From: Mycolicibacterium llatzerense
Lineage (GTDB): Bacteria > Actinomycetota > Actinomycetes > Mycobacteriales > Mycobacteriaceae
Assembly: GCF_000878195.1 (NCBI RefSeq)
Contig: NZ_JXST01000004.1
Span: 142,629 to 206,628 of the forward strand
Length of the DNA: 64,000 nt
Direction of reading: 5' to 3'
Every line of letters begins with the position of its first letter. The first letter of the stretch is position 1. The notes below the pieces were generated by a model. It had not been told where the DNA came from and searched no databases. It worked only from the letters and a program-made list of their open reading frames with translations. Shown one piece after another: positions 31,940 through 40,783 of this stretch. A program made the position numbers and the translations under genes.

Positions 31940-32374
31940 TCAGGCGTTCTCCAACTCGGCGATCACGATCTTCTTCTGCCGCATCATCGTCTGGATCTGT
32001 TCGGGCCTGCCCAGCAGTTGATCCATGTTCGACGGGATGATCTGCCAGCTGATCCCGAAGCGGTCCTTGCACCACCCGCATTGCTCGGACTCGGGTACGT
32101 GCGAGAGCTTGGACCAGTAGCGGTCGATCTCGTCCTGATCAGCGCATTCGACGACGAACGAGATGGATTCGTTGAAGGTGAACAGCGGTCCGCCGTCGAG
32201 GCAGACGAAATCGACGCCGTTCAAGCTGAATCGGCCGTTGAGCACTTTGCCCGCCATGCCGGCGAAGTGTTCGTCGAGGGCCTCGTCCGGGTATTCCTCC
32301 ACCGAGTTGATCCGCGAATTCGGAAACACCTCGACGTAGTAGTCCATGGCCTCGCGGGTTATCTGCACTGCCAC
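31940..32374 (-). pseudogene. VOC/PhnB-like protein, 5' end lost at element junction
   Basis: The frame encodes 144 residues of a PhnB-like VOC fold: REAMDYYVEVFPNSRI, GGPLFTFNESISFVVECADQ, CGWCKDRFGISWQIIPSNMD. Family members normally begin about 15-18 residues earlier with a strand of the type PxLWFD, containing a metal or fold-critical strand. Here the family match ends at TREAMDYY; upstream is an unrelated short peptide (MAVQI) from GTG 32374 and then an in-frame stop. The recombinase genes start 90 bases away, so the gene was probably cut by insertion of the element. It might still be translated from GTG. Confidence 0.7.
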
Positions 32375-32466
32375 CTGCCGTTAAGGCACATGAAGATTTG
32401 GTGGATTCTTGCCCCGTGGCGGTGAGGTATACGTAATGCCTTCGGTATGACAGTTACGTTCGGCTC

Positions 32467-33615
32467 GTGCCGAGCTATATGGCAGAGCGAGCGCTAGCCG
32501 AAGATGGAGCCCTGACGTCGTGGATCGTGGTCTCCGACGAATTTGAACTGCACGACGAGGCGACGGCGTACCTGTTGTCGTTGCGTGCGCGAGACTGTTC
32601 CTCGAATACCCTGCGCACGTACGCCGGACGCGTGGCCTTGTATCTGACCTATTGCGATGTCATGGGTATTTCCTGGGCCGCGCCGAGTTTCATTCAGTTG
32701 CATGTCTTCTTGAGGTGGCTGGTAGATACTCCGCTACCTGCCCGGGGACGGCGGCAGCCTCTGGCGGTGCGACATCGATCGGAATCGACCGCCAACCAGG
32801 TCATGACCGTGGTCGGTGAATTCCTGCGCTTCGGCGTCCCCAATGGCTGGGTCACGACTGAGTGTGCGGCGATGCTGTCCGACCGCAAATATTTGGCCCA
32901 CTTGCCACCTGGCTTCGATCCTGGAGAAAGCGGGCAATATGGCACTGCCACGATGAAGACCATCAAGTTCCGCACGCGGTCTGCCGGCTACCGGTGGCTG
33001 AATGACGATCAGCTCGTGCAGCTGACGAGTCTGCCGATGCGGGCCAGGGATCGCTTCCTGGTCGCGTTGTTGTGCGATTCGGGCGTGCGGATCGGTGAAG
33101 CTCTCGGTCTGCACCGAGAGGACATGCATTTGTTGGCCAGCTCATCGGTGTTGGACTGTCCGCTCAAAGGCCCACACATTCATGTGCGGCGCCGTGTGAA
33201 TTCCAATGGAGCGCTGGCAAAGTCGCGCTATCCGCGAACAATCCCCGTGGTTGAGGATGTGGTGGGGCTGTACGCGGACTACGGGTTCGAGCGGGCAGGA
33301 GTGCGCCAGGCGAACGATAGTCCGTACGTCTTCGTCAACCTCTTCGGGTCGCACCTGGGTGCACCGATGACGTACGCAAACGTGCGACGGCTCTTCGCTT
33401 GGATTTCTGACCAGCTCGGCTTTCGTGTGCGCCCGCACATGTTGAGGCATACGGCCGCGACCAGGTGGATTCGCAACGGTGTGCCGCGTGATGTGGCACA
33501 AAGCCTGTTGGGTCACGTGTCCGCAGCTTCGATGGAGCCGTATGTCCATGCGAGCGACGCGGATAAACGGAGCGCGGTTGATCGATTGTCCGCATTACGC
33601 AGCAAGGAGACGTGA
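32467..33615 (+). CDS. tyrosine recombinase (TnpA-like)
   Basis: 382 residues. The N-terminal SAM-like core-binding domain (about 30-130) includes LRARDCSSNTLRTYAGRVAL. The catalytic domain shows Arg in LLCDSGVRIGEALGL (near 205), the H-x-x-R box in RPHMLRHTAATRW (near 324-327), His in LLGHVSAASM (near 350) and the nucleophile Tyr in MEPYVHAS (near 359). All key residues are present, so it looks active. Start is GTG 32467; ATG 32479 is an alternative. The stop overlaps the next gene (GTGA). Confidence 0.9.
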   Translation: MPSYMAERALAEDGALTSWIVVSDEFELHDEATAYLLSLRARDCSSNTLRTYAGRVALYLTYCDVMGISWAAPSFIQLHVFLRWLVDTPLPARGRRQPLAVRHRSESTANQVMTVVGEFLRFGVPNGWVTTECAAMLSDRKYLAHLPPGFDPGESGQYGTATMKTIKFRTRSAGYRWLNDDQLVQLTSLPMRARDRFLVALLCDSGVRIGEALGLHREDMHLLASSSVLDCPLKGPHIHVRRRVNSNGALAKSRYPRTIPVVEDVVGLYADYGFERAGVRQANDSPYVFVNLFGSHLGAPMTYANVRRLFAWISDQLGFRVRPHMLRHTAATRWIRNGVPRDVAQSLLGHVSAASMEPYVHASDADKRSAVDRLSALRSKET

Positions 33616-36146
33616 CGATGGTCCACCCCGAACCGCACGAGACCGATTCGCCTGAACCACCGGTAGGTGAGCCTGATGTGTTGGCCCGTTGGGGCCGTTG
33701 GCTTGAGGCCAAGATCGAGCCTTCGTGGCGGCCAGGAGAGTGGGATCAGCAGCTTTGGCTGTTCACTGGCAACTTGAACAATCCCCGGACGCGTGCGTAT
33801 GCGTGCTTGGTACCGAACTGTCCGATCGTTGTGGTGTGCCCTGGGCGATTCTGCCATTCGTGCGCGAAGGCCTTCGGCAAGACCGAGTTGAACGAGGAAC
33901 AGTTCATCGCGACCCATGTTCCTGGAACTGCCAAGCGTTTTGTGTATACCCAGCCGGGAATGTGTGTGGCGGGTGGGCGTAAAGGTAGGCCGTGTCAACG
34001 GCCGGAGAAAGCTCGCGGACTGTGCAAGAGTCATTACTTCCGCTGGTACAAGCTGGTCCGTAACGGGCGATTCAGCGACACCGACAGGGACCTACGGGTG
34101 TGGGCCGAGACGGAAGACGGGTTCGCAGCCCGGGAGGCTTGCATTGTGGGCGGCTGCGACCTCAGTCGCGAGGTCGAAGCTGGATTGTGCGCGTCGCACT
34201 ACCAAAAGTGGTACAACGATTCTCCAAAGAACCGGCGCGATATCGAAGAGTGGGCTCAGTGGCAGGCGCCCGCCATGACCGGTGCACAGTTCTCGTTAGC
34301 TCCATTGCAGCCCGTTGTGCGTCTTGAACTGCTGTACGGAATCCAGGTACGCGATGTACTCGGAGCCAATGTGTGTCCAATGATGCTGCGATCGGTCGTG
34401 AATCACTTGGCGGAGTATCGGAGTCTGGCGCTGCTGCGTGAGGGCCAGTTCGATTCGATGACACTGCGGAGTCGGAATGGTCGATTCATGATCGGCAACG
34501 TCATCCGCGATCTGCACCGCGAGTTGGACGTGTTCAACGGTGTAGACCCGACCAGTAAGACGGTGTGGGACATGCGCGCGGTCGCGATGCACCAAGGTCA
34601 CGCGGCAGTCATTAGCGGTGGCGGCCGGGTCCGGCGCCGAGGCTTGATTGATTTTCGGGTGGTGACCCAGCCGTGGCTGCGGGACCTGCTTATGGAGTGG
34701 GCACGTACAACGAAGCCGACGCCGCCTCAGCTCAGCACGATGGTTTTTGCGGCCCGGGTTGGATCCAACGCACTTGCCAAACAGGCCGGAGGTGGTTGTG
34801 ATGCCTCGACGCTAACGTTCGCTGATATGACGGCCATCGCTGATGGGTTCCGCGTTCTCATGAAGGAGGACGGCGAGCCGTATGGAGAGAAGCAGCGGGC
34901 TACAGTGTCGTTTCAGTTCTTCAAGCTGATCGATTTCGGCCGCAAAGCTGGCTTGCTCGACCAGGTCCCCGGGGAATTCGCCCGGCACGAGTCACACCGG
35001 ATCGCCACAGTTCGCTTTCAAGACGAGGAGGACGGAAAGGCGTTGCCCGAAGCGGTGATTCGGCAACTCGACGAAAACCTCGGGTCGCTCGGTGCTGGTG
35101 TTCCCTACGGGGGTCTGCCCACGCCGACGGTGTCTCGGATGTTTCAAACGATCTACTGCCTGTTGCGTGATACAGGCAGGCGGCCATTGGAGATCGCAGC
35201 GCTCGACATTGATTGCCTGGAACGGGTCGGCAGCGACTACAACCTCATCTGGGACAACTTCAAAGCCAAGAGAATGCGCCGCAGGCTGCCGATCGACCTA
35301 CAGACCTCCCGCACCGTCGAAGAATGGCAGCAGGAGCGCCGCGGACTGCGCGGGATTAGCCACAGCCCCGACAAGTTGTTTCCTGCTGCTGGCTCGATCT
35401 CCACAACCCCGCACATCCCGACTGGCTCCATCGCGAACGTCCTCAGAGACTGGGTGACCTCGCTGGCGCGCATCGACTCGGATGTGATCGGTGAGGATGG
35501 TGTCCCCGAGCCGTTTGACCGTTCGAAAATCTACCCGTACGTCTTTCGCCATTCCTATGCCCAGCGGCACGCCGATGCCGGTACTCCGATCGACGTCCTC
35601 AAAGAACTGATGGACCATCGCGAAGCCAGCACCACCATGCGCTACTACTCCGTCACCTTGGAGCGTAAACGCAAAGCGGTGTCGACGGTGCGCGGGCAAG
35701 TCATCGACCGGTTCGGTGCACCGGCACCCATGACTTCGAATGCCGCCTACGAACGGCGTTCTGTAGCAGTTCCTTTCGGTGGATGCGTAGAGCCGTCGAA
35801 TGTAAAGGCCGGCGGCCACGCCTGCCCCATCCGGTTTCAGTGCGCAGGCTGCGGCTTCTATCGGCCCGACCCGTCATTTTTGCCGGCGATTGAGCAGCAC
35901 ATCCACGCGCTCAAAGCCGACCGCGAAGCCGCGCTGGCGATGGACACTGACGCGTGGGTGGTACGGAACCTGGGCGATCAGGCCGATGCCTTCAAGACCA
36001 TCAGTGAGACCATGCGATCCATGCTCGAACGGCTTCCCGACGATGAACGCCACGAAATCGAAGAAGCCAGCCGTGTCTTACGCAAATCGCGTGCGGGTCG
36101 AGCTCCACTCCCCTTCCCGACAATCGGCAGACCTGCACAGCCATGA
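33612..36146 (+). CDS. large tyrosine recombinase with N-terminal cysteine motifs (TnpB-like)
   Basis: 844 residues, longer than Tn554 TnpB (about 630). The N-terminal 220 residues hold three cysteine-histidine clusters: VPNCPIVVVCPGRFCHSCAK, CQRPEKARGLCKSHYFRWYK and GCDLSREVEAGLCASHYQKW, the last two being similar to each other. The recombinase domain has Arg in LRDTGRRPLEIAALD (near 521), VFRHSYAQRHADAG (near 645), MDHREAST and the Tyr in MRYYSV. A last CPIRFQCAGCGFYR cluster follows, typical of TnpB-type recombinases. It starts at GTG 33612 in a GTGA overlap, or ATG 33618. Confidence 0.85.
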   Translation: MTMVHPEPHETDSPEPPVGEPDVLARWGRWLEAKIEPSWRPGEWDQQLWLFTGNLNNPRTRAYACLVPNCPIVVVCPGRFCHSCAKAFGKTELNEEQFIATHVPGTAKRFVYTQPGMCVAGGRKGRPCQRPEKARGLCKSHYFRWYKLVRNGRFSDTDRDLRVWAETEDGFAAREACIVGGCDLSREVEAGLCASHYQKWYNDSPKNRRDIEEWAQWQAPAMTGAQFSLAPLQPVVRLELLYGIQVRDVLGANVCPMMLRSVVNHLAEYRSLALLREGQFDSMTLRSRNGRFMIGNVIRDLHRELDVFNGVDPTSKTVWDMRAVAMHQGHAAVISGGGRVRRRGLIDFRVVTQPWLRDLLMEWARTTKPTPPQLSTMVFAARVGSNALAKQAGGGCDASTLTFADMTAIADGFRVLMKEDGEPYGEKQRATVSFQFFKLIDFGRKAGLLDQVPGEFARHESHRIATVRFQDEEDGKALPEAVIRQLDENLGSLGAGVPYGGLPTPTVSRMFQTIYCLLRDTGRRPLEIAALDIDCLERVGSDYNLIWDNFKAKRMRRRLPIDLQTSRTVEEWQQERRGLRGISHSPDKLFPAAGSISTTPHIPTGSIANVLRDWVTSLARIDSDVIGEDGVPEPFDRSKIYPYVFRHSYAQRHADAGTPIDVLKELMDHREASTTMRYYSVTLERKRKAVSTVRGQVIDRFGAPAPMTSNAAYERRSVAVPFGGCVEPSNVKAGGHACPIRFQCAGCGFYRPDPSFLPAIEQHIHALKADREAALAMDTDAWVVRNLGDQADAFKTISETMRSMLERLPDDERHEIEEASRVLRKSRAGRAPLPFPTIGRPAQP

Positions 36147-36703
36147 GCACCCCACGCACGCCTGCCGAGGTTCTCGCCGAGTCACGACGCCGCGACAGTG
36201 AGGCCAAGCGCACCAAAGTGATTGAGGCCATTGATCATCTGGTCGGCAACGGCGAGACCGTCACCTTCGCTGCCGTCGCACGAGCCGCTCAAGTATCGAC
36301 ATGGCTCGTCTACGCCCCGGGAATGAGAGAACGTATCGACGCTGCCCGTGCCCGGCAGGCCCAACGCGAGCAACGACACCGCTCGGACGCGGCCGCCACG
36401 TCCGTGACGAATCTCCGCACCGACATCGAGCTGCTGCGTCAGGAGAATGGCGCGCTGCGCCGGGAACGCGACAAGCTCAAGAACGCCCTTCGTCGTCAAT
36501 TCGGTCAGCAGATCGACTACGCTGCCGTCGCTGACGTGGCGTCGCGTGTGCAGGAACTCAGTGCCCGGAACCAAGAACTCATCACTGCTAACGAACGCCT
36601 AACCCAGGACAACACGGACCTGTTATCTCGACTCACTGAGACCGAAGATGACCTCGCGGCGGCCCGCGCGAGCCTCCGCAAGATGATCCGGTCGGAAAAC
36701 TAG
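36143..36703 (+). CDS. DUF6262 coiled-coil protein (TnpC-like)
   Basis: 186 residues. An N-terminal HTH-like part (VTFAAVARAAQVSTWLVYAP) precedes a long heptad-rich coiled coil (about 85-185, LRTDIELLRQENGALRRERD). Tn554 TnpC has a similar N-terminal DNA-binding and coiled-coil layout and assists the two recombinases in orientation and frequency of insertion. It starts in the TnpB-like stop (ATGA). The frame ends at 36703, and the next gene is apart by 150 bases. Confidence 0.8.
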   Translation: MSTPRTPAEVLAESRRRDSEAKRTKVIEAIDHLVGNGETVTFAAVARAAQVSTWLVYAPGMRERIDAARARQAQREQRHRSDAAATSVTNLRTDIELLRQENGALRRERDKLKNALRRQFGQQIDYAAVADVASRVQELSARNQELITANERLTQDNTDLLSRLTETEDDLAAARASLRKMIRSEN

Positions 36704-36853
36704 CGGATTTCCTGACTGCAGCAGTCCGGTTTGTCGGGGCCGGATGCACCTCGCGGCAGCGCCGTGGACCCAGGCGACGTGTGCGTCTCATACTGGTGTC
36801 ATGTCGTTGGAATCGCGGGGAGCAGAAGGCGATCGAGCGTGCGAGCGTTGGCG

Positions 36854-37432
36854 ATGACGGACAAGCACATCCCTGAACTGACCGATCAGCAGTGGGCCCG
36901 CATATGGGCAGCTGGGTCGGATATCAGCGAAATGTCCGCGCGGCTGCGTGCCGGCACCGCAACACCCGACGATTTGGCGGGTGCACTCAGACACCTGCTA
37001 TCGACCGACGACAACCGGGACGCACTGCACATTCCTCCGGATGCGGGTGTGCATGGGGAGTGCTTGAAACGGATTCTGCGCCGGATCCCCGACGGTTGGG
37101 GTCGGTGGTTTCGGCACGACGCAGGCTGGTACTCGATCAGCATCGCCTGCGATCGACAGTTGGCGGCCCTCGACGGCGATTACGTGGTCTACCAAGTCAA
37201 GGAGAAATTCGGAACCCTGCGCTATTGCTGCGAGCCCAGCGCTCAGCGGCGTACCGAACTGTGGGAGCGTTTCACCGCCATTACCGATGCGGCCGAACGC
37301 GAATCGGCCATCACCTGTGAGCGGTGCGGACATCCCGGTGGCCCGCACCGACTGCCGTACTGGGTGAAAACGCTATGCGCCGTGTGCGCAGCGGATCTCG
37401 GGTACGTACCCGAGTCGGTCCCCGCGCGGTAG
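36854..37432 (+). CDS. conserved hypothetical protein with C-terminal zinc ribbon
   Basis: 192 residues. The middle part reads YVVYQVKEKFGTLRYCCEPS, a pattern I know from a widespread uncharacterised family (QVKEKFGxLR), and the end carries CERCGHPGGPHRL plus TLCAVCAAD, a four-cysteine zinc ribbon. The N-terminal 70 residues are helical (LTDQQWARIWAAGSDISEM). Start is ATG 36854; the frame is open to 36731. It could be cargo of the recombinase element. Function unknown. Confidence 0.75.
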   Translation: MTDKHIPELTDQQWARIWAAGSDISEMSARLRAGTATPDDLAGALRHLLSTDDNRDALHIPPDAGVHGECLKRILRRIPDGWGRWFRHDAGWYSISIACDRQLAALDGDYVVYQVKEKFGTLRYCCEPSAQRRTELWERFTAITDAAERESAITCERCGHPGGPHRLPYWVKTLCAVCAADLGYVPESVPAR

Positions 37433-37500
37433 TCGTTGGAGTTTGAGCAGCCACAGTAGGCGTCATCGGCGCCCTACTTCGACGAACAGTCGTTGGAGTT
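37431..37500. repeat. 13-bp direct repeats flanking a small dyad
   Basis: AGTCGTTGGAGTT occurs at 37431-37443 and again at 37488-37500. Between them AGTAGGCG and CGCCCTACT form a near-perfect dyad (one bulged base). The rest of the gap to 37693 holds no gene. It may be an old insertion footprint or an element end. Confidence 0.5.
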
Positions 37501-37693
37501 ACGGAAAGCGCTGTGTAACGGTCGATTTCATCGTCAATTACGGTGGACACTCGTCGCAGATGTACTCATATAGCGGTAGCGCGACCTGCCGGCGCTCGGC
37601 CAGGGCCCCGGTGCCATTCTGCGGTTCTTTGTCGTTTGTTGGGCGAGCGGGAATAGGCTGATCTTCGATCTGTTTCTTCCGGTGAATAGTGGG

Positions 37694-39205
37694 CTAATCA
37701 GCGGCGCGCAGGGGTGGTCGTTTCGACGGTGGGCTGGTCCGCGCGTTTTTCGCGATCGGGAGTCGATTGCGGGAAATGCTCTGGCCCAACGGTGTTAGTG
37801 CTCTTCTTCCAAGCGCAAAAGACGGGACTGTCCCGTCTAGCGGTCGACCCGGGCGTTGCTCGGCACTGACGGCAATGAGGCGATCGGTCGGGTTGGCTGT
37901 GGTGTCCAGGTCGATACCACGGCGCCAGAGCTTGGTCGTGTAGATGGTGTGCCGGCCGAGTAGGCGGGCGGTGCCGGCTGCCATGGCAACTGCGGTCATC
38001 AGCGGCAGGATGATGGCGTACTGGCCGGTGAGTTCGAACAAGGTGACCACTGCGGTGATGGGTGCGCCGGTGGCGCCGCCGAGGAGGGCACCCATGCCGA
38101 TCAGGCCGCAGGCGCCGGTTGCGATGGCCAGGCTGGGATAGAGATGGTGTGCTGCTACCCCGAAGGCGCTGCCGGCCATCGCCCCGATGAAGAGGGTGGG
38201 TGCAAACACCCCGCCTGAGCCGCCGATGCCGATGGTGAGGCTGGTGGCGAAGATTTTGCCGACCATGAGCAGAAGGAGCATCGCTACCGCGTAGCGGCCG
38301 CCGATGGCGTTTTGCAGGACCGGATAACCCACGCCATACATCTGCGGCAGTGCGATCAGTAAGGCGCCCAGGGCAATTCCGCCGACGGCCGGGCGGGCCC
38401 ACTGTGGTCCCCGCCAGAGCCAATCGCAGGCGTCCTCGACCCAGTACAAGACTCGCGAGAACACCGTTCCAACGACGCCCGCGCCCACTCCGAGCGCGGC
38501 ATACAGCACGTATTCGACTGGTCGGTGCACGGTGAATCCGGGTAGGGACAGGAACGGGTGATCGCCCATCAGTGTGCGCCCCACGACGGCGGCGGCCACG
38601 CTCGACAACACCACGACACCGGCTGACTCGGCAGCGAAATCGCGCAGGATCAATTCGAGGGCGAAGAACACCCCGGCCAATGGAGCGTTAAAGGTAGCCG
38701 AGATACCGCCGGCCGCTCCGCATGCGACGAGCAGACAAGTCCGATCAGTATCTAGGCGCAGCCATTGCCCCAGTGCCGAGCCGGTGGCCGAGCCGATTTG
38801 TACGATCGGCCCTTCACGTCCGACTGATCCGCCGCCACCGATGCACAGCGCCGACGCCAGCGCCTTGACGACCGTTACCTGTGGTTTGATCCGTCCCTTG
38901 TTACGGGCTACGGCGAACATCACTTCGGGCACACCATGGCCGCGCGCCTCGGGCGCAAAATGGTGCACAAGCGGGCCGTAGACCGCACCAGCGATCACGG
39001 GAGCGCCCAGAAGAAACCACCAACCCAGCGCGGGCCAGTGCGCGCTGGGGACGCGACCCAACGCCGAGTAGTCGGCGTACCCGGTGAACATCCGAGTGAA
39101 ACATTCAACCAGCCAACGGAACGCGACTGCACCGAGTCCGGTGAGCACACCAACCATCACCGCCAACGGAACTAGCATCACCCTGCTATGCAGAGCGCCA
39201 TGCAT
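37694..39205 (-). CDS. ClC family chloride channel/transporter
   Basis: A polytopic membrane protein of about 500 residues. ClC signature regions are GGGGSVGREGPIVQIGSATG (selectivity filter with GREGP), ISATFNAPLAGVFFALEL and GGSGGVFAPTLFIGAMAGSA. The Glu of GREGP (gating glutamate) is present. The C-terminal tail of about 70 residues is polar and lacks CBS domains. ATG 39205 puts the first helix close to the start; the frame is open to TTG 39277, but that codon sits inside the operator at 39265. Exchange of chloride and protons fits osmotic or acid stress, in keeping with the nearby ectoine genes. Confidence 0.9.
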   Translation of the reverse strand: MHGALHSRVMLVPLAVMVGVLTGLGAVAFRWLVECFTRMFTGYADYSALGRVPSAHWPALGWWFLLGAPVIAGAVYGPLVHHFAPEARGHGVPEVMFAVARNKGRIKPQVTVVKALASALCIGGGGSVGREGPIVQIGSATGSALGQWLRLDTDRTCLLVACGAAGGISATFNAPLAGVFFALELILRDFAAESAGVVVLSSVAAAVVGRTLMGDHPFLSLPGFTVHRPVEYVLYAALGVGAGVVGTVFSRVLYWVEDACDWLWRGPQWARPAVGGIALGALLIALPQMYGVGYPVLQNAIGGRYAVAMLLLLMVGKIFATSLTIGIGGSGGVFAPTLFIGAMAGSAFGVAAHHLYPSLAIATGACGLIGMGALLGGATGAPITAVVTLFELTGQYAIILPLMTAVAMAAGTARLLGRHTIYTTKLWRRGIDLDTTANPTDRLIAVSAEQRPGRPLDGTVPSFALGRRALTPLGQSISRNRLPIAKNARTSPPSKRPPLRAAD

Positions 39206-39264
39206 GCGCCCAGGTCTGGGAGCAGTGATGGCACGCCACCAACCGATGCTGCGTCTAATCACTA

Positions 39265-39277
39265 TTGCAGTATGCAA
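39265..39277. promoter_or_regulatory. MarR-type operator, site 1 (ClC/marR)
   Basis: TTGCA-GTA-TGCAA is a perfect 5-base-arm palindrome, followed by CAGTAG. It lies between the clc gene and the marR gene on the other strand. Related sequences recur at 40273, 48600 and 50958. Confidence 0.6.
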
Positions 39278-39482
39278 CAGTAGTGCTGTCTAGGATAATC
39301 GGCCCTCCGAATAGGCGGCGACGATATTCCCCGGTCGCAGGTGCAGCTGCACAAGGGGCGATCAGACCGAGTCGGCCCGCTAGGCGGTGGACGCGAGCGG
39401 TCGGCGTGCGACGTGGTTGCGGTGTGGGTCTGGTCGGGTATCTGGCGCGGCGCAGACTAAAGTTGACTAGGAGGAGGTTCCG

Positions 39483-39959
39483 GTGAACGCGCAGACCAAG
39501 ACAACATCCGCCCAATCGGTCGATGCCATTACCGATGCGTTGATCACTGCGTCCCGGCTGTTGGTCAGCATCTCGGCACGATCGATCGCCGAGGTGGACG
39601 ACACAATCACCATTCCCCAATTTCGGGTGCTGGTGATTCTGTCCTCGAGGGGCACGACGAACTTGGCGACCCTGGCAGGGCTGCTCGACGTCCAGCCCTC
39701 AACGATCGGCCGGATGGCGGAACGTCTCGTTGCGGCCGGTCTGATAGACCGTCGCCCGCATCCCAATTCGCGACGCGAACTGGTGGTCGAGCTGACCGCG
39801 CGTGGCCGCAAGGTCGTGCGCACGGTGACCGCTCGCCGACGGGCCGAGATCGTGCGGGTCGTGGAGGCGATGCCGGTGCGGCAGCGTGAAGGCATGGTCG
39901 GGGCACTCACCGCCTTCACCGAGGCGGGTGGAGAGCCTCCGGCTGAGATCGACTTCTAG
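39483..39959 (+). CDS. MarR family transcriptional regulator
   Basis: 158 residues. HTH and wing are seen as NLATLAGLLDVQPSTIGRMA and IDRRPHPNSRRELVVELTAR. GTG 39483 follows a strong AGGAGG at 39471-39476. It is divergent from the ClC gene with the TTGCA-N3-TGCAA palindrome between, so it probably controls itself and clc. The same motif in front of other island genes suggests a wider regulon. Confidence 0.9.
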   Translation: MNAQTKTTSAQSVDAITDALITASRLLVSISARSIAEVDDTITIPQFRVLVILSSRGTTNLATLAGLLDVQPSTIGRMAERLVAAGLIDRRPHPNSRRELVVELTARGRKVVRTVTARRRAEIVRVVEAMPVRQREGMVGALTAFTEAGGEPPAEIDF

Positions 39960-40272
39960 CGCTCCGGTTGTATTGGGGCGGCGAATCCTGCACCGGCCCA
40001 CAGTCGGCGTTCTGCGCGCTTCATCTAACGGTGCACGCGACTCGACTCCACGGCCCCGGCGTGTTGGCTGTGGCGCGGCTTTCCCCTGGGCCGCGGGCGG
40101 ACCGACCGGCCCTCGGGGCTGGCTCGGTGGTGGGGTGGCCCGCCCGCGGCGGTCCGTGGCCATACCGGTTCGCTGCAGCGTTCACAGCAACGTCACCGCT
40201 GATGTAATTCGACGAGCTGCCGCGGTTGGCCGCACCGACGGCCTCCTCGCGGTTTTGGAGCCTGTGTCACAG

Positions 40273-40291
40273 TAGCATAGTGCCACAGTAG
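40273..40291 (+). promoter_or_regulatory. MarR-type operator-like site 2
   Basis: TAGCA-TAG-TGCCACAGTAG aligns with TTGCA-GTA-TGCAACAGTAG of site 1 over 19 bases (differences only at the second base, the spacer and one arm base). It lies three bases before a possible small frame at 40294 and about 490 bases before ectA. Confidence 0.45.
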
Positions 40292-40573
40292 TAATGCGCG
40301 TGTTTTCCTTGATGGCCGCTCAGCGAGGCGTGTATGCAGCGTTTTGGGTTGTCCGACTTATCAATTCGTCGCCGGTTCCAACGGCCCGGATCTGAAGCCT
40401 GAGCGCCAATCTTGGCTCTTGTAGGGGAATGCCTGCGAAGAACTCCGATGGCGGGGCCCGCGCCGAGGGTGTTCGTCTCGTGGTCTCGTGGGGCGATCGA
40501 CGTTAGTGGGGCTCCATGGACACGGATCGGCAGTCGCTACGAAAATTGCTGCAGCCCTCTAGAACTCGATCTA

Positions 40574-40593
40574 TATAACGGTTTTATAACGGT
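40574..40593 (+). repeat. tandem 9-bp repeat upstream of ectA
   Basis: TATAACGGT-TT-TATAACGGT: two identical 9-base copies with an 11-base period, one helical turn, 190 bases before ectA in an otherwise GC-rich region. Direct repeats with this phase are typical of response-regulator or activator sites. Confidence 0.5.
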
Positions 40594-40783
40594 GGCGTCG
40601 CCGTTGCGTGCGATGCCCTGCGGGTGAAACCGCTGATCAGGCAGGCATTCAACAGAAGGCGGAGCGCAACGGCATTGCAATTGGCATCCTTGATTGAGCG
40701 GTCGCTGTGTGTCTACTGTCAGCAAACCCGATGACTTGAACTGACGATGATCGATGACCGTTCGGTGGTGACTTTTCTCTGTG

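Larger units (their letters stand above)
32375..36703 (+). mobile_element. Tn554-like tyrosine-recombinase element (left end and transposition genes)
   Basis: Two tyrosine recombinases and a DUF6262 protein overlap each other by four bases in one direction. Lengths (382, 844, 186 residues) and order follow TnpA-TnpB-TnpC of Tn554-like transposons. The left junction is inferred from the broken VOC gene at about 32360-32375. No terminal inverted repeats are visible, as expected for this group. The right end is not located: the missing VOC 5' piece was not found in the window. Confidence 0.65.
39960..40783. other. long gene-poor stretch upstream of ectA
   Basis: About 820 bases with no convincing gene. 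It contains operator-like site 2 (40273-40291), a possible 33-codon frame from ATG 40294, and a direct repeat at 40574-40593. The last 200 bases probably hold the ectoine promoter. Longer frames in this part look like shadows and lack ribosome sites. Confidence 0.6.

Noticed and set aside
40412..40627. 71-codon frame upstream of ectA
   Set aside because: Crosses the TATAACGGT repeat, has no ribosome site and no family pattern.
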